Source: Bacteroides caccae (GTDB taxonomy: Bacteria; Bacteroidota; Bacteroidia; Bacteroidales; Bacteroidaceae). From it: a stretch of DNA of 64,000 bases. The DNA is taken from NCBI RefSeq assembly GCF_002222615.2, contig NZ_CP022412.2, positions 3,906,001 to 3,970,000 on the forward strand, given 5' to 3'. Of this stretch, positions 45,214-53,387 are shown piece by piece. The stretch's first letter is position 1, and every line of letters starts with the position of its first letter. A model generated the notes under the pieces. The model saw only the letters and a list, made by a program, of their open reading frames with translations, did no database searches and had not been told where the DNA came from. The translations under genes and the position numbers were made by a program.

Positions 45214-46364
45214 GACATGCACTGTTTCTGATGATTTTATTTCTCTCCCTGTCCTGCACCTCCCGGTCGCAGGCAAGGAGAGATTCTATTAATACCTTAT
45301 CTGATACTCTGTCGACACCCGACAGCATCATGTCTGCCGACACCTTGCGGCTTCTTTTCGTAGGCGATCTCATGCAACATCAAGGACAGATCAATGCTGC
45401 GCGTACCGCAACAGGGACTTATGATTACTCCGCTTGCTTTGAATACGTGAAAGAAGAAATTGGGAGTGTAGATCTTGCCATAGCCAATCTGGAAGTTACT
45501 TTGGGTGGAAAGCCCTATAAAGGTTATCCTGCTTTCAGCGCACCCGACGAATTCCTCACCGCCATTCACGACGCCGGTTTCAACGTACTGGTGACAGCCA
45601 ACAACCACAGTCTCGACCGCGGAAGATCAGGATTGGAACGTACTATTCTTCTGATCGACTCTCTGAATATCCCTCATGCCGGTACGTACACCAATGCCGA
45701 AGAACGCGAAAAGAAATATCCGCTCCTGTTAGAAAAGAACGGATTCCGTATCGCCCTGCTCAACTATACGTATGGAACCAACGGAATCGCCGTTACTCCT
45801 CCCAATATCGTGAACTATATTGATACGGCTATTATCGCCAAAGACATCGAAGTGAGCAAGACACTGCATCCGGATGCCATTATCGCCTGTATGCATTGGG
45901 GAATCGAATATCAATCCCTTCCTGATAAAGAGCAAAAGTTCCTTGCCGGCTGGCTTCTTCAAAAAGGAGTAGACCATGTCATTGGTTCACATCCGCACGT
46001 TGTCCAACCAATTGAAGTCCGTACGGATAGCCTGACAAATGACAAACATCTTGTCGTATATTCTTTGGGAAATTATATTTCCAATATGTCCGCCCGCCGT
46101 ACCGACGGCGGACTCATGGTAAAAATGGAACTGGTAAAGGATAGTACCGTCCGCCTCAACAACTGCGAGTATAGCTTAGTATGGACAGCACGACCGGTTC
46201 AATCTGAGAAAAAAAATCACCAATTACTTCCGGTAAACTTACCGATAGAGTTAGTTCCTTTAAAAGCCCGTAACTCGTTGAAAATCTTCACGAATGATGC
46301 GCGATCCCTTTTCAGCAAGCACAATCGGGGAATAAAAGAATACACTTTTTATAAAAAAAAGTAA
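45210..46364 (+). CDS. CapA-family metallophosphatase-fold lipoprotein
   Basis: 384 aa, lipoprotein signal ('[10 protein letters not shown]'). The PGA_cap/CapA domain (~45-300) has metal-site motifs '[13 protein letters not shown]', 'ANLEVTLGG', '[11 protein letters not shown]', '[11 protein letters not shown]' and '[11 protein letters not shown]'. The family is related to metallophosphatases and includes poly-gamma-glutamate capsule proteins; here no capsule genes adjoin, so the role is unknown. Translationally coupled to folD. Confidence 0.9.
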   Translation: MRHALFLMILFLSLSCTSRSQARRDSINTLSDTLSTPDSIMSADTLRLLFVGDLMQHQGQINAARTATGTYDYSACFEYVKEEIGSVDLAIANLEVTLGGKPYKGYPAFSAPDEFLTAIHDAGFNVLVTANNHSLDRGRSGLERTILLIDSLNIPHAGTYTNAEEREKKYPLLLEKNGFRIALLNYTYGTNGIAVTPPNIVNYIDTAIIAKDIEVSKTLHPDAIIACMHWGIEYQSLPDKEQKFLAGWLLQKGVDHVIGSHPHVVQPIEVRTDSLTNDKHLVVYSLGNYISNMSARRTDGGLMVKMELVKDSTVRLNNCEYSLVWTARPVQSEKKNHQLLPVNLPIELVPLKARNSLKIFTNDARSLFSKHNRGIKEYTFYKKK

Positions 46365-46372
46365 TAGAATTC

Positions 46373-46403
46373 TTTGGAGATTTAAAGATAATATCTATCT
46401 TTG
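46373..46403 (+). promoter_or_regulatory. Complete promoter for tRNA-His
   Basis: TTTG (46373-46376), 19-bp spacer and TATCTTTG (46396-46403). Confidence 0.8.
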
Positions 46404-46428
46404 CACCGCGTTAGAGAAACGCAGACAT

Positions 46429-46503
46429 GGTGGATGTAGTTCAGTTGGTTAGAGCGTCAGATTGTGGTTCTGAATGTCGCCGGTTCGAGTCCGGTCTTCC
46501 ACC
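46429..46503 (+). tRNA. tRNA-His (anticodon GTG)
   Basis: Includes encoded G-1 (46429) opposite C73, the mark of tRNA-His. Anticodon stem TCAGA/TCTGA with loop TTGTGGT, T stem GCCGG/CCGGT with loop TTCGAGT. The acceptor GTGGATG/CTTCCAC has one U-U mismatch at pair 6-67. Confidence 0.96.
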
Positions 46504-46524
46504 CCCAACAATAAGAGTAATTGA

Positions 46525-46558
46525 TGAAAGCTTCGAGTAGTAATATTCGGAGCTTTTT
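46525..46558 (+). terminator. Terminator after tRNA-His
   Basis: AAAGCTTCGA pairs imperfectly with TTCGGAGCTTT, followed by T run. Confidence 0.7.
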
Positions 46559-46580
46559 TCTTATACAAAAACAGTATATT

Positions 46581-46820
46581 ATGGAAAATAACAAAAAATT
46601 AACCAGAGCTTCCGCCGGTAACCGAATGGTTGCAGGGGTATGTGCCGGAATCGCCGATTATTTCGGCTGGGATCCCACCCTATTAAGAATCGTCTATGTA
46701 TTAGCAACAATCTTCACCGCTTTTGCCGGAATCATCATATATATCATCCTATGGATCGTAATGCCGGAAAGAAGACCGGGAGATGGATATGAGGACCGTA
46801 TGAACAACCGATTACACTAA
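46581..46820 (+). CDS. PspC-domain membrane protein
   Basis: 79 aa. PspC (phage-shock protein C) domain: 'RMVAGVCAGIADYFGWDPTL' followed by a helix ('IVYVLATIFTAFAGIIIYII') and 'LWIVMPER'. Probably an envelope-stress membrane protein; no pspA or pspB adjoins it. The ATG at 46581 fits the domain start. Shares a bidirectional terminator with dnaX. Confidence 0.9.
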   Translation: MENNKKLTRASAGNRMVAGVCAGIADYFGWDPTLLRIVYVLATIFTAFAGIIIYIILWIVMPERRPGDGYEDRMNNRLH

Positions 46821-46824
46821 AAAT

Positions 46825-46871
46825 AAACGTCGGTAGACTTGAGTGAGAACACTGCAAGTCTGCCGGCGTTT
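46825..46871. terminator. Bidirectional terminator between pspC-like gene and dnaX
   Basis: AAACG-CGG-AGACTTG pairs with CAAGTCT-CCG-CGTTT (two mismatched pairs) between convergent genes. Confidence 0.75.
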
Positions 46872-46925
46872 GTCATTTCTATTCTTGTCTTGCAGAAAAA
46901 GGAAGCGGGAATTTCTTACCCGAAA

Positions 46926-48782
46926 CTAATACAGTTCCAATCCGAATTCTTCTTTCAACTGCATCAATGCCTGATTCTTTTGAGACATCATCTGGAACTT
47001 CTCCACACGACCTACTGCACGAACCGTTTCTGTCGGTGCACTTACCCGTACCGTCATCACCACTTTACTATTCTTCAACCGGACACGGAGATAATCCTGC
47101 AACTCAGGAATCAATGCCGTAAAGTCCTTTGCAGCAATCTCATTATCCACTACAATTTCAAAAGTGGTAGAGTTATTGAGCAACACCGGACGAAGCACCT
47201 GCATGCGTTTTGCGATAGCCACCTGCTCTTTCGGCAACTGACCTGCATACTCCTGCCAATAATAATTCAAATCCCGTTCATTGAAGTTAGAGTCTTGTTC
47301 CGGTTGCTGTACTCTGGGAACATGAGCTACAGTTGCATTCTGCGCGGCCTGATCGCGCTGCGGATTCTTGATAGATACGCCCAAGCTGGACATCTTCATC
47401 ACCGGAACCTTTCGTTCCTCTTTGGCAACCGAAGGAATTCCTGCGCCCGGCAAAGGAGCGGATGAAGTCGTATTCGTAGCAGAAGGCGATACAGGCCTTG
47501 CCGTCGTAGCCATCTGCGGCTGCCTGTTGGGAGTGACATTAGCAGTAACCGAAGCCGGTGACGAATGAACAGGAGCCTGCTGTACAGATGAAGCGGAAGC
47601 TACCTGCGACGGCTGAGCGGCGGCAGGTTGTGAGAACACGGGTTTTATAGTCTGTTTAGGGCTACGCCCACCACTCACATCATCCCCCTCGGTGGTAAGC
47701 TGCGCAACCTGTATCAAGGTCAGTTCTACCAGCAAACGCTTGTTCTTGCTGATGCGGTAATTCAAATCACATTCGTTACAGAGCTTCATCGCCTTATACA
47801 AGAAAGGCAACGGGCATTTCTGCGCCTGTTCCTGATAACGTTGGCGGATACTCGCTCCCACCTCAAGCAAAGGAAGTGTTACCGGATCTTTGCCTACCAA
47901 CAAATCGCGAAAGTGAGAAGACAATCCGGTTATAAAGTGACTTCCATCGAATCCCTTATTCAACACATCGTTGAAAAGCAACAATGCATCACTCACTTTA
48001 TTGGCAAGAAAGCAATCCGTCAAACGGAAATAATATTCGTAATCAAGTACATTCAGGTTGTCAATCACGCTTTTATACGTGATATTTCCTCCGGTAAAAC
48101 TCACCACCTGGTCGAAGATAGACAATGCGTCGCGCATACCTCCATCTGCTTTCATGGCAATCACGTTCAGTGCTTCCGGCTCTGCTGAGATTCCTTCTTT
48201 CGAAGCAACATACGAAAGATGATTCACCGTATCTTCCACACTGATACGATTGAAATCATAAATCTGACAACGGGAAAGAATGGTCGGAAGAATTTTATGC
48301 TTCTCCGTCGTGGCCAAGATGAAAATAGCATGACGGGGAGGTTCTTCCAGCGTTTTCAGAAACGCATTGAATGCAGAAGCCGAAAGCATGTGTACCTCGT
48401 CGATGATATAAACCTTATACTTGCCAATCTGTGGCGGAATACGCACCTGCTCCACCAGCTGACGAATATCGTCCACCGAGTTGTTGGAGGCTGCATCAAG
48501 CTCATGGATATTATACGACCGCTGCTCGTTGAAGGCAACACAAGATTCACACTGGTTGCAAGCTTCACCGTCGGCAGTAGGTGTCATGCAGTTGATTGTT
48601 TTGGCGAAGATACGTGCACAAGTAGTCTTTCCTACCCCACGCGGTCCGCAAAATAAATACGCATGAGCAAGTTTCTGAGTAGCAATTGCATTTTTTAGCG
48701 TAGTGGTCAGCGCCCGCTGTCCTACCACCGATTCGAACGTGGAGGGACGGTATTTACGGGCCGATACAATATAGTTTTCCAT
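46926..48782 (-). CDS. dnaX: DNA polymerase III subunit gamma/tau
   Basis: Clamp-loader ATPase of the replisome, 618 aa. N-terminal AAA+ domain with Walker A 'FCGPRGVGKTTCARIFA', a zinc finger ('CMTPTADGEACNQCESC'), Walker B 'VYIIDEVHML', SRC motif 'ILSRCQ', domain III, then a low-complexity Ala/Pro/Ser/Thr/Gln linker (~385-500) and a tau C-terminal domain. ATG at 48782 is preferred (MENYIVSARKYRP). A TACATTTG -7 box lies at 48815-48822, back-to-back with the FtsB-like gene's promoter. Confidence 0.96.
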   Translation of the reverse strand: MENYIVSARKYRPSTFESVVGQRALTTTLKNAIATQKLAHAYLFCGPRGVGKTTCARIFAKTINCMTPTADGEACNQCESCVAFNEQRSYNIHELDAASNNSVDDIRQLVEQVRIPPQIGKYKVYIIDEVHMLSASAFNAFLKTLEEPPRHAIFILATTEKHKILPTILSRCQIYDFNRISVEDTVNHLSYVASKEGISAEPEALNVIAMKADGGMRDALSIFDQVVSFTGGNITYKSVIDNLNVLDYEYYFRLTDCFLANKVSDALLLFNDVLNKGFDGSHFITGLSSHFRDLLVGKDPVTLPLLEVGASIRQRYQEQAQKCPLPFLYKAMKLCNECDLNYRISKNKRLLVELTLIQVAQLTTEGDDVSGGRSPKQTIKPVFSQPAAAQPSQVASASSVQQAPVHSSPASVTANVTPNRQPQMATTARPVSPSATNTTSSAPLPGAGIPSVAKEERKVPVMKMSSLGVSIKNPQRDQAAQNATVAHVPRVQQPEQDSNFNERDLNYYWQEYAGQLPKEQVAIAKRMQVLRPVLLNNSTTFEIVVDNEIAAKDFTALIPELQDYLRVRLKNSKVVMTVRVSAPTETVRAVGRVEKFQMMSQKNQALMQLKEEFGLELY

Positions 48783-48814
48783 ATCCGGGATTTTCTCTAT
48801 TTTTGCTTTGCTTG

Positions 48815-48822
48815 CAAATGTA
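48815..48822 (-). promoter_or_regulatory. -7 box for dnaX
   Basis: Minus-strand TACATTTG 32 bp upstream of the ATG. Confidence 0.6.
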
Positions 48823-48900
48823 CACAAAAAAGTGATAAGTAATAAGGGATAGAGAGAGAAGTTTTGAAGCAGAAGCGATAAGTTTTTAAGTTATTAGTTT

Positions 48901-48908
48901 TATCTTTG
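48901..48908 (+). promoter_or_regulatory. -7 box for the FtsB/DivIC gene
   Basis: TATCTTTG 21 bp upstream of the ATG at 48930; excludes the in-frame upstream start at 48906. Confidence 0.65.
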
Positions 48909-48929
48909 CGGAGATTAAAAAGATTAATT

Positions 48930-49226
48930 ATGGGTAAACTAATCAGTATCTGGGAATTTATATGCCGACGCAAGTATCTTATCACTATCGTCGCATTTGC
49001 TGTCATTATCGTTTTTTTGGATGAAAACAGCCTGCTTCGCCGTCTTGGATACGAACGGGAGATCAGCCAGTTGAAAGAAGAAATAGAAAAGTACCGGGCG
49101 GATTACGAAGAGAATACCAAGCGCCTTAATGAAATAAGTACCAATCCGGATGCTATCGAACAGATCGCCCGCGAAAAGTATCTGATGAAGAAACCCAATG
49201 AAGATATTTACGTTTTTGAAGATTAA
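48930..49226 (+). CDS. Septum formation initiator (FtsB/DivIC family)
   Basis: 98-aa bitopic division protein: a short cytosolic part, one helix ('YLITIVAFAVIIVFLDENSL'), then a periplasmic coiled coil ('REISQLKEEIEKYRADYEEN') and the FtsB/DivIC tail 'IEQIAREKYLMKKPNEDIYV'. It would link FtsL and FtsQ at the division site. A small membrane-protein gene follows four bases after the stop. Confidence 0.92.
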   Translation: MGKLISIWEFICRRKYLITIVAFAVIIVFLDENSLLRRLGYEREISQLKEEIEKYRADYEENTKRLNEISTNPDAIEQIAREKYLMKKPNEDIYVFED

Positions 49227-49229
49227 AGA

Positions 49230-49571
49230 ATGAAGCAACTAGTACCCGCCCTCTTTGGCGTAGGCGCCGTAATGGCCCTCACAGGAGCAGCCGTATTCAT
49301 TACAGGCTGGATTTATGCACCCTACATATATACTATTGGAGCCGGATTCATTGCACTGGCACAAGTAAACACCCCGGTAAAAGGGAAAAGCAAGACACTG
49401 AAACGTCTCCGTGTTCAGCAGATATTCGGAGCACTCGCTCTTATACTGACTGGTGCTTTCATGTTTACCACACGAGGCAATGAATGGATTGCCTGCCTCA
49501 CTATTGCTGCCATACTCGAACTCTACACCGCCTTCCGTATTCCACAGGAAGAAGAAAAGGAAAGGGCATAA
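49230..49571 (+). CDS. Small four-helix membrane protein, unknown function
   Basis: 113 aa with four predicted helices ('LFGVGAVMALTGAAVFITGW', 'YIYTIGAGFIALAQV', 'IFGALALILTGAFMFT', 'WIACLTIAAILELYTAF'). No named family recognised. Starts three bases after the FtsB-like gene stop, so it is co-transcribed and may act in the envelope. Confidence 0.85.
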   Translation: MKQLVPALFGVGAVMALTGAAVFITGWIYAPYIYTIGAGFIALAQVNTPVKGKSKTLKRLRVQQIFGALALILTGAFMFTTRGNEWIACLTIAAILELYTAFRIPQEEEKERA

Positions 49572-49675
49572 AAAAACCTGTCCAAAACTTCACAGCCTAG
49601 AACAGGAACATTATAATTTACATATTTCTAATATAAACAATGAAATCTCTTTTATAAGAGAAAAGCTAAAAAAAG

Positions 49676-50281
49676 TTACTTATTAGCAGCAGGTGAATAT
49701 CTTGCATTCAACCCGTCTACGATTTCTTTTGTGATATTGAACGCGCTATCAGCATAAAGCAGATTATCAAAACCTGTATTACTGAAAATCAAGCTATATC
49801 CATGTGTCTTATTATATTCTTTCAAGAAAGCATTGATAGAATCACGGAACAGCAAACTGTTCTTATTGTTTTCTTCCATTAAACCGTTTTGAAGTTTGTT
49901 ACTCAACTCTTGCAAGTCTTGTTCCATCTTAGCCAAACGATTGTATTCTTGTTGAGCTCTATCCTGTGACAGGAAAGCACCGTTTTCATACTTCTTCTGG
50001 AAGTCTTGTTTTTCCTTATTCAAAGCAGTAGCTTTCTGATTCAGTGTCATACGAACGTTTTCGCTCTTCTTCACCATTGCCTCATTCAAGTCAATACAGA
50101 AGTTATATTTAGCTAATAGCGAATCTATTTCAACATAGGCGATTTTCATTCCTGACAGTTCGGCATTCACCTGAGCCGGAGTTGTTGAAGTTTGATTGTC
50201 AGTTTTGCCGGCACATTGTGAAAATAAAACAATAAACGCAAGAGCAGCCAAACCGTTCATGAGGTAGTTCATTCTATTCAT
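49676..50281 (-). CDS. OmpH/Skp-like periplasmic chaperone lipoprotein
   Basis: 201 aa. Lipobox ('IVLFSQCAGK'), then a Skp/OmpH domain: short strand 'MKIAYVEIDSLLAKYNF', two long coiled-coil helices rich in Lys/Glu/Gln, and a closing strand ('GYSLIFSNTGFDNLLYADS'). It likely holds unfolded outer-membrane proteins. Starts at 50281 or Met four codons in. Follows a small membrane-protein gene by 29 bp on the same strand. Confidence 0.9.
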   Translation of the reverse strand: MNRMNYLMNGLAALAFIVLFSQCAGKTDNQTSTTPAQVNAELSGMKIAYVEIDSLLAKYNFCIDLNEAMVKKSENVRMTLNQKATALNKEKQDFQKKYENGAFLSQDRAQQEYNRLAKMEQDLQELSNKLQNGLMEENNKNSLLFRDSINAFLKEYNKTHGYSLIFSNTGFDNLLYADSAFNITKEIVDGLNARYSPAANK

Positions 50282-50310
50282 AATTTAATAAGTGTATTGT
50301 TTTTAATAAT

Positions 50311-50544
50311 TTAATTCATACTATCGTTCAAGGCTTTTTCCAACTCATCAATAGAAAAACGTGGCTTCTTCTGTGCTTCGCGATCTTGAGACTGTGCACA
50401 CCCAATCCCTTTCTTACGCAGCGCTTTATTCCCACTCACATGACCGTTCGGGAACTTCCCTCCCTTCGTAAAGAATACTTTCACCCCTAATAATACCAGG
50501 GAAATAGCAACTATTAACAAAGTTATCAGTATAGTCTCAACCAT
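50311..50544 (-). CDS. Conserved small membrane protein
   Basis: 77 aa: one N-terminal helix ('ILITLLIVAISLVLLGVKVF'), a Gly/Asn-rich stretch 'GKFPNGHVSGNKALRKKGIG' with 'CAQSQDREAQKK', and an acidic tail. Similar short proteins are common in Bacteroidetes, without known function. Behind a TATCTTTG box at 50565-50572 and upstream of the Skp-like gene. Confidence 0.85.
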   Translation of the reverse strand: MVETILITLLIVAISLVLLGVKVFFTKGGKFPNGHVSGNKALRKKGIGCAQSQDREAQKKPRFSIDELEKALNDSMN

Positions 50545-50564
50545 TTCTATTAATTTTGTGAGTG

Positions 50565-50572
50565 CAAAGATA
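50565..50572 (-). promoter_or_regulatory. -7 box for the small membrane protein and Skp-like operon
   Basis: Minus-strand TATCTTTG 21 bp upstream of the ATG. Confidence 0.6.
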
Positions 50573-50677
50573 GGCTTTAATGAGATATGAGTTCAGATAA
50601 GCCAATCAAATTAACCATATTTAGCAATAGAAGAAGCCAAAACCACTCTTCTATTCCTATTATAAAATAGAAACAGC

Positions 50678-52138
50678 ATGGAAAAAAAAGATTTGAAGCC
50701 GGCCGGCGTATTCAAGTATTTCGAAGAAATCTGCCAGGTGCCCCGCCCTTCGAAGAAGGAAGAAAAAATGATTGCCTACCTGAAGGCATTCGGAGCAAAA
50801 CATAACCTGGAAACCAAAGTGGACGAAGCCGGTAACGTACTTATCAAGAAACCCGCTACTCCGGGAAAAGAAAACCTGCAAACTGTCGTACTGCAATCGC
50901 ATATCGACATGGTGTGTGAAAAGAACAACGACGTTCAACACGACTTCCTCACCGACCCCATTGAAACAGAAATTGACGGTGAATGGTTGAAAGCGAAAGG
51001 TACCACCCTTGGAGCCGACAACGGTATCGGCGTAGCCACCGAACTGGCTATTCTGGCCGACGATAGCATTGAGCACGGTCCGCTGGAATGCCTGTTTACC
51101 GTAGACGAGGAAACCGGACTCACTGGAGCTTTCGCCCTGAAAGAAGGTTTCATGAGTGGTGACATCCTGCTTAATCTCGACTCGGAAGATGAAGGAGAGA
51201 TCTTTATCGGATGCGCCGGAGGTATCGATTCCGTTGCAGAGTTTACTTATAAAGAGGTTGAAGTTCCCGCCGGATATTTCTTCTTCAAAGTAGAAGTGAA
51301 AGGATTGAAAGGAGGACATTCCGGTGGTGACATCCACCTCGGACGAGGCAATGCCAACAAAATACTGAACCGCTTCCTCACCCGCATGGCTACCAGACAT
51401 GACCTGTACCTCTGCGAAATCAACGGCGGTAACCTGCGCAACGCCATTCCTCGCGAAGCATACGCAATCTGCGCGGTTCCCGAAGACGCCAAACATGACG
51501 TCCGCACCGAACTGAATATCTTCACCAGCGAAGTAGAAAACGAGTTATCCGTTACCGAACCGGACTTGCGACTAGTCCTTGAATCGGAAACTCCCCGTAA
51601 AACAGCTATCGATCAGGATACCACCGCCCGTCTGCTGAAAGCTCTGTATGCAGCCCCTCACGGTGTTTATGCCATGAGTCAGGACATCCCCGGACTGGTA
51701 GAAACGTCTACTAATCTGGCTTCTGTCAAGATGAAACCGAACAATGTCATCCGTATCGAAACCAGCCAACGCAGTTCTATCCTGTCCGCACGCGACGACA
51801 TGGCAAATACTGTCCGCTCCGCTTTCCAACTGGCAGGAGCCAATGTTACCTTCGGTGAAGGTTATCCGGGCTGGAAACCGAACCCGCATTCAGCTATCCT
51901 AGAAGTGGCTGCCGAATCATACAAACGTCTATTCGGCGTAGATGCCAAAGTAAAGGCGATTCATGCCGGACTGGAATGCGGTCTGTTCCTCGACAAGTAT
52001 CCGACGCTCGATATGATTTCTTTCGGCCCGACCTTGACAGGAGTTCACTCTCCTGACGAACGGATGCTTATCCCTACCGTAGAGAAATTCTGGAAACATC
52101 TGTTGGATATTCTGGCACATGTACCTGCCAAAAAGTAA
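50678..52138 (+). CDS. pepD: Aminoacyl-histidine dipeptidase (PepD)
   Basis: M20C zinc dipeptidase that cleaves Xaa-His and other dipeptides. 486 aa, with metal-site motifs 'VVLQSHIDMVCEKN' (first His and Asp), 'GTTLGADNGIGVA' (bridging Asp), 'TVDEETGLTGAF' (catalytic Glu, Glu), 'NLDSEDEGEIFIGCAGG' and the C-terminal His in 'GPTLTGVHSPDERM'. A dimerisation lid domain lies at ~190-380. The next gene overlaps its 3' end by 20 bp. Confidence 0.96.
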   Translation: MEKKDLKPAGVFKYFEEICQVPRPSKKEEKMIAYLKAFGAKHNLETKVDEAGNVLIKKPATPGKENLQTVVLQSHIDMVCEKNNDVQHDFLTDPIETEIDGEWLKAKGTTLGADNGIGVATELAILADDSIEHGPLECLFTVDEETGLTGAFALKEGFMSGDILLNLDSEDEGEIFIGCAGGIDSVAEFTYKEVEVPAGYFFFKVEVKGLKGGHSGGDIHLGRGNANKILNRFLTRMATRHDLYLCEINGGNLRNAIPREAYAICAVPEDAKHDVRTELNIFTSEVENELSVTEPDLRLVLESETPRKTAIDQDTTARLLKALYAAPHGVYAMSQDIPGLVETSTNLASVKMKPNNVIRIETSQRSSILSARDDMANTVRSAFQLAGANVTFGEGYPGWKPNPHSAILEVAAESYKRLFGVDAKVKAIHAGLECGLFLDKYPTLDMISFGPTLTGVHSPDERMLIPTVEKFWKHLLDILAHVPAKK

Positions 52139-53216
52139 CGGACAGATAAGCCACTATAAAAAAGGAGATTGTGGTCGTAGCAGAAAAAGAGCAGCTATGG
52201 CCATAATCTTTTTTGTTATGGGCTTCTGCACCCTCTCCTTTGCACAACAAATCCGTTTCAGAGTTGTAAGTTGGAATGTAGAAAACCTATTCGACATACA
52301 TCATGATTCGTTGAAAAACGACCGTGAGTTTCTTCCCGATGCCCTCCGTCATTGGAATTACACCAGATACAAGAAAAAGCTGACTGATATGGCGCGTGTC
52401 ATTACTGCCGTCGGCGAATGGGAACCTCCGGCATTAGTCGGGTTATGTGAGGTAGAAAATGATACGGTACTTCGCGACCTCACCCGCCGTTCTCCTTTAA
52501 AGGAATTGAATTACCGCTATGTCATGACCGACTCTCCCGATTTAAGAGGCATTGACGTAGCATTGCTCTATCAACGGGATTTATTCAAACTCTTGTCTTT
52601 CCGTTCTGTCTCTATTCCGCCCCTGAAACAGTTTCGCCCCACGAGAGATTTGTTGCACGTCAGTGGTTTGCTACTGACCGGAGACACACTGGACGTATTT
52701 GTCTGCCACTTGCCAAGTCGTTCCGGCGGAGCAAAAGAATCCGAACCGTACCGCCTTCATGCAGCCCGAATACTGTACACAGAGGCTGACAGTATTCTCA
52801 ACATACGGCTTCATCCACAAATTATCATTATGGGAGATTTCAATGACTATCCGACCAATAAATCTATTCAGAAAATACTGGAAGCAGAATCTCCTTCGCC
52901 AACTGCTCCTTCTCCTTTAAAGCTTTACCATTTACTTGCCCGAAAAGCCCAATCCAAAAATTTCGGTTCATACAAATATCGGGGAGAATGGGGATTACTC
53001 GATCACCTAATTGTATCCGGTTCTCTACTTAACCCAGCAAACAGTTTTTCCACAAGCGAAAACAAAGCAACCGTTTCCAACCTCCCTTTTCTATTGACCG
53101 AAGATAAGAAATATGGCGATAAGGAACCTTTCCGCACCTATAAAGGAATGAAATATCAGGGGGGTATTAGCGATCATCTGCCAATCTATGTCGATTTTAA
53201 TCTGATTCTTTATTAA
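52119..53216 (+). CDS. Secreted endonuclease/exonuclease/phosphatase-family protein
   Basis: 365 aa, EEP superfamily (DNase I/synaptojanin fold). Motifs: 'FRVVSWNVENLFD' (Asn), 'VGLCEVENDTV' (catalytic Glu), 'IIMGDFNDYPTN' (Asp, Asn) and 'GISDHLPIYVDF' (Asp, His). An N-terminal signal with basic n-region is followed by 'AIIFFVMGFCTLSFAQQ'. The 52119 start keeps the basic residues, but ATG at 52197 is possible. Could be an extracellular nuclease or sugar-phosphatase. The 3' end is followed by array D. Confidence 0.88.
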   Translation: MYLPKSNGQISHYKKGDCGRSRKRAAMAIIFFVMGFCTLSFAQQIRFRVVSWNVENLFDIHHDSLKNDREFLPDALRHWNYTRYKKKLTDMARVITAVGEWEPPALVGLCEVENDTVLRDLTRRSPLKELNYRYVMTDSPDLRGIDVALLYQRDLFKLLSFRSVSIPPLKQFRPTRDLLHVSGLLLTGDTLDVFVCHLPSRSGGAKESEPYRLHAARILYTEADSILNIRLHPQIIIMGDFNDYPTNKSIQKILEAESPSPTAPSPLKLYHLLARKAQSKNFGSYKYRGEWGLLDHLIVSGSLLNPANSFSTSENKATVSNLPFLLTEDKKYGDKEPFRTYKGMKYQGGISDHLPIYVDFNLILY

Positions 53217-53260
53217 TTAAGACCATAAACCTCATCCCAGCATACCTCAGACAAGGGATT

Positions 53261-53370
53261 ATTCTCACCATAGCGAGAAAAAATTCTCCTCATAATGAGA
53301 AAAAATTCTCCTCATAATGAGAAAAAATTCTCACCATGATGAGATTTTTTTCTCATCATGGTGAGAATAC
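53261..53370. repeat. 22-bp-period dyad array D (TTCTC/GAGAA), five units with terminal hairpin
   Basis: Five units start at 53261, 53283, 53305, 53327 and 53349. Each is one base, TTCTC, eight variable bases, GAGAA, three bases (one arm base differs in unit 4). Units 2 and 3 are identical. Units 4 and 5 are exact complements over 18 bp, forming a strong hairpin with T and A runs, which can terminate both convergent neighbours. Confidence 0.85.
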
Positions 53371-53387
53371 TTTGAGAATATAATCAT

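Noticed and set aside
46926..48782. Programmed frameshift in dnaX giving gamma
   Set aside because: No A-rich slippery heptamer with downstream stem was found in the region after the ATPase domains; only the full-length product is supported.
50660..51496. 278-codon minus-strand frame opposite pepD
   Set aside because: PepD metal-binding motifs on the plus strand account for this region; the antisense translation is not protein-like.
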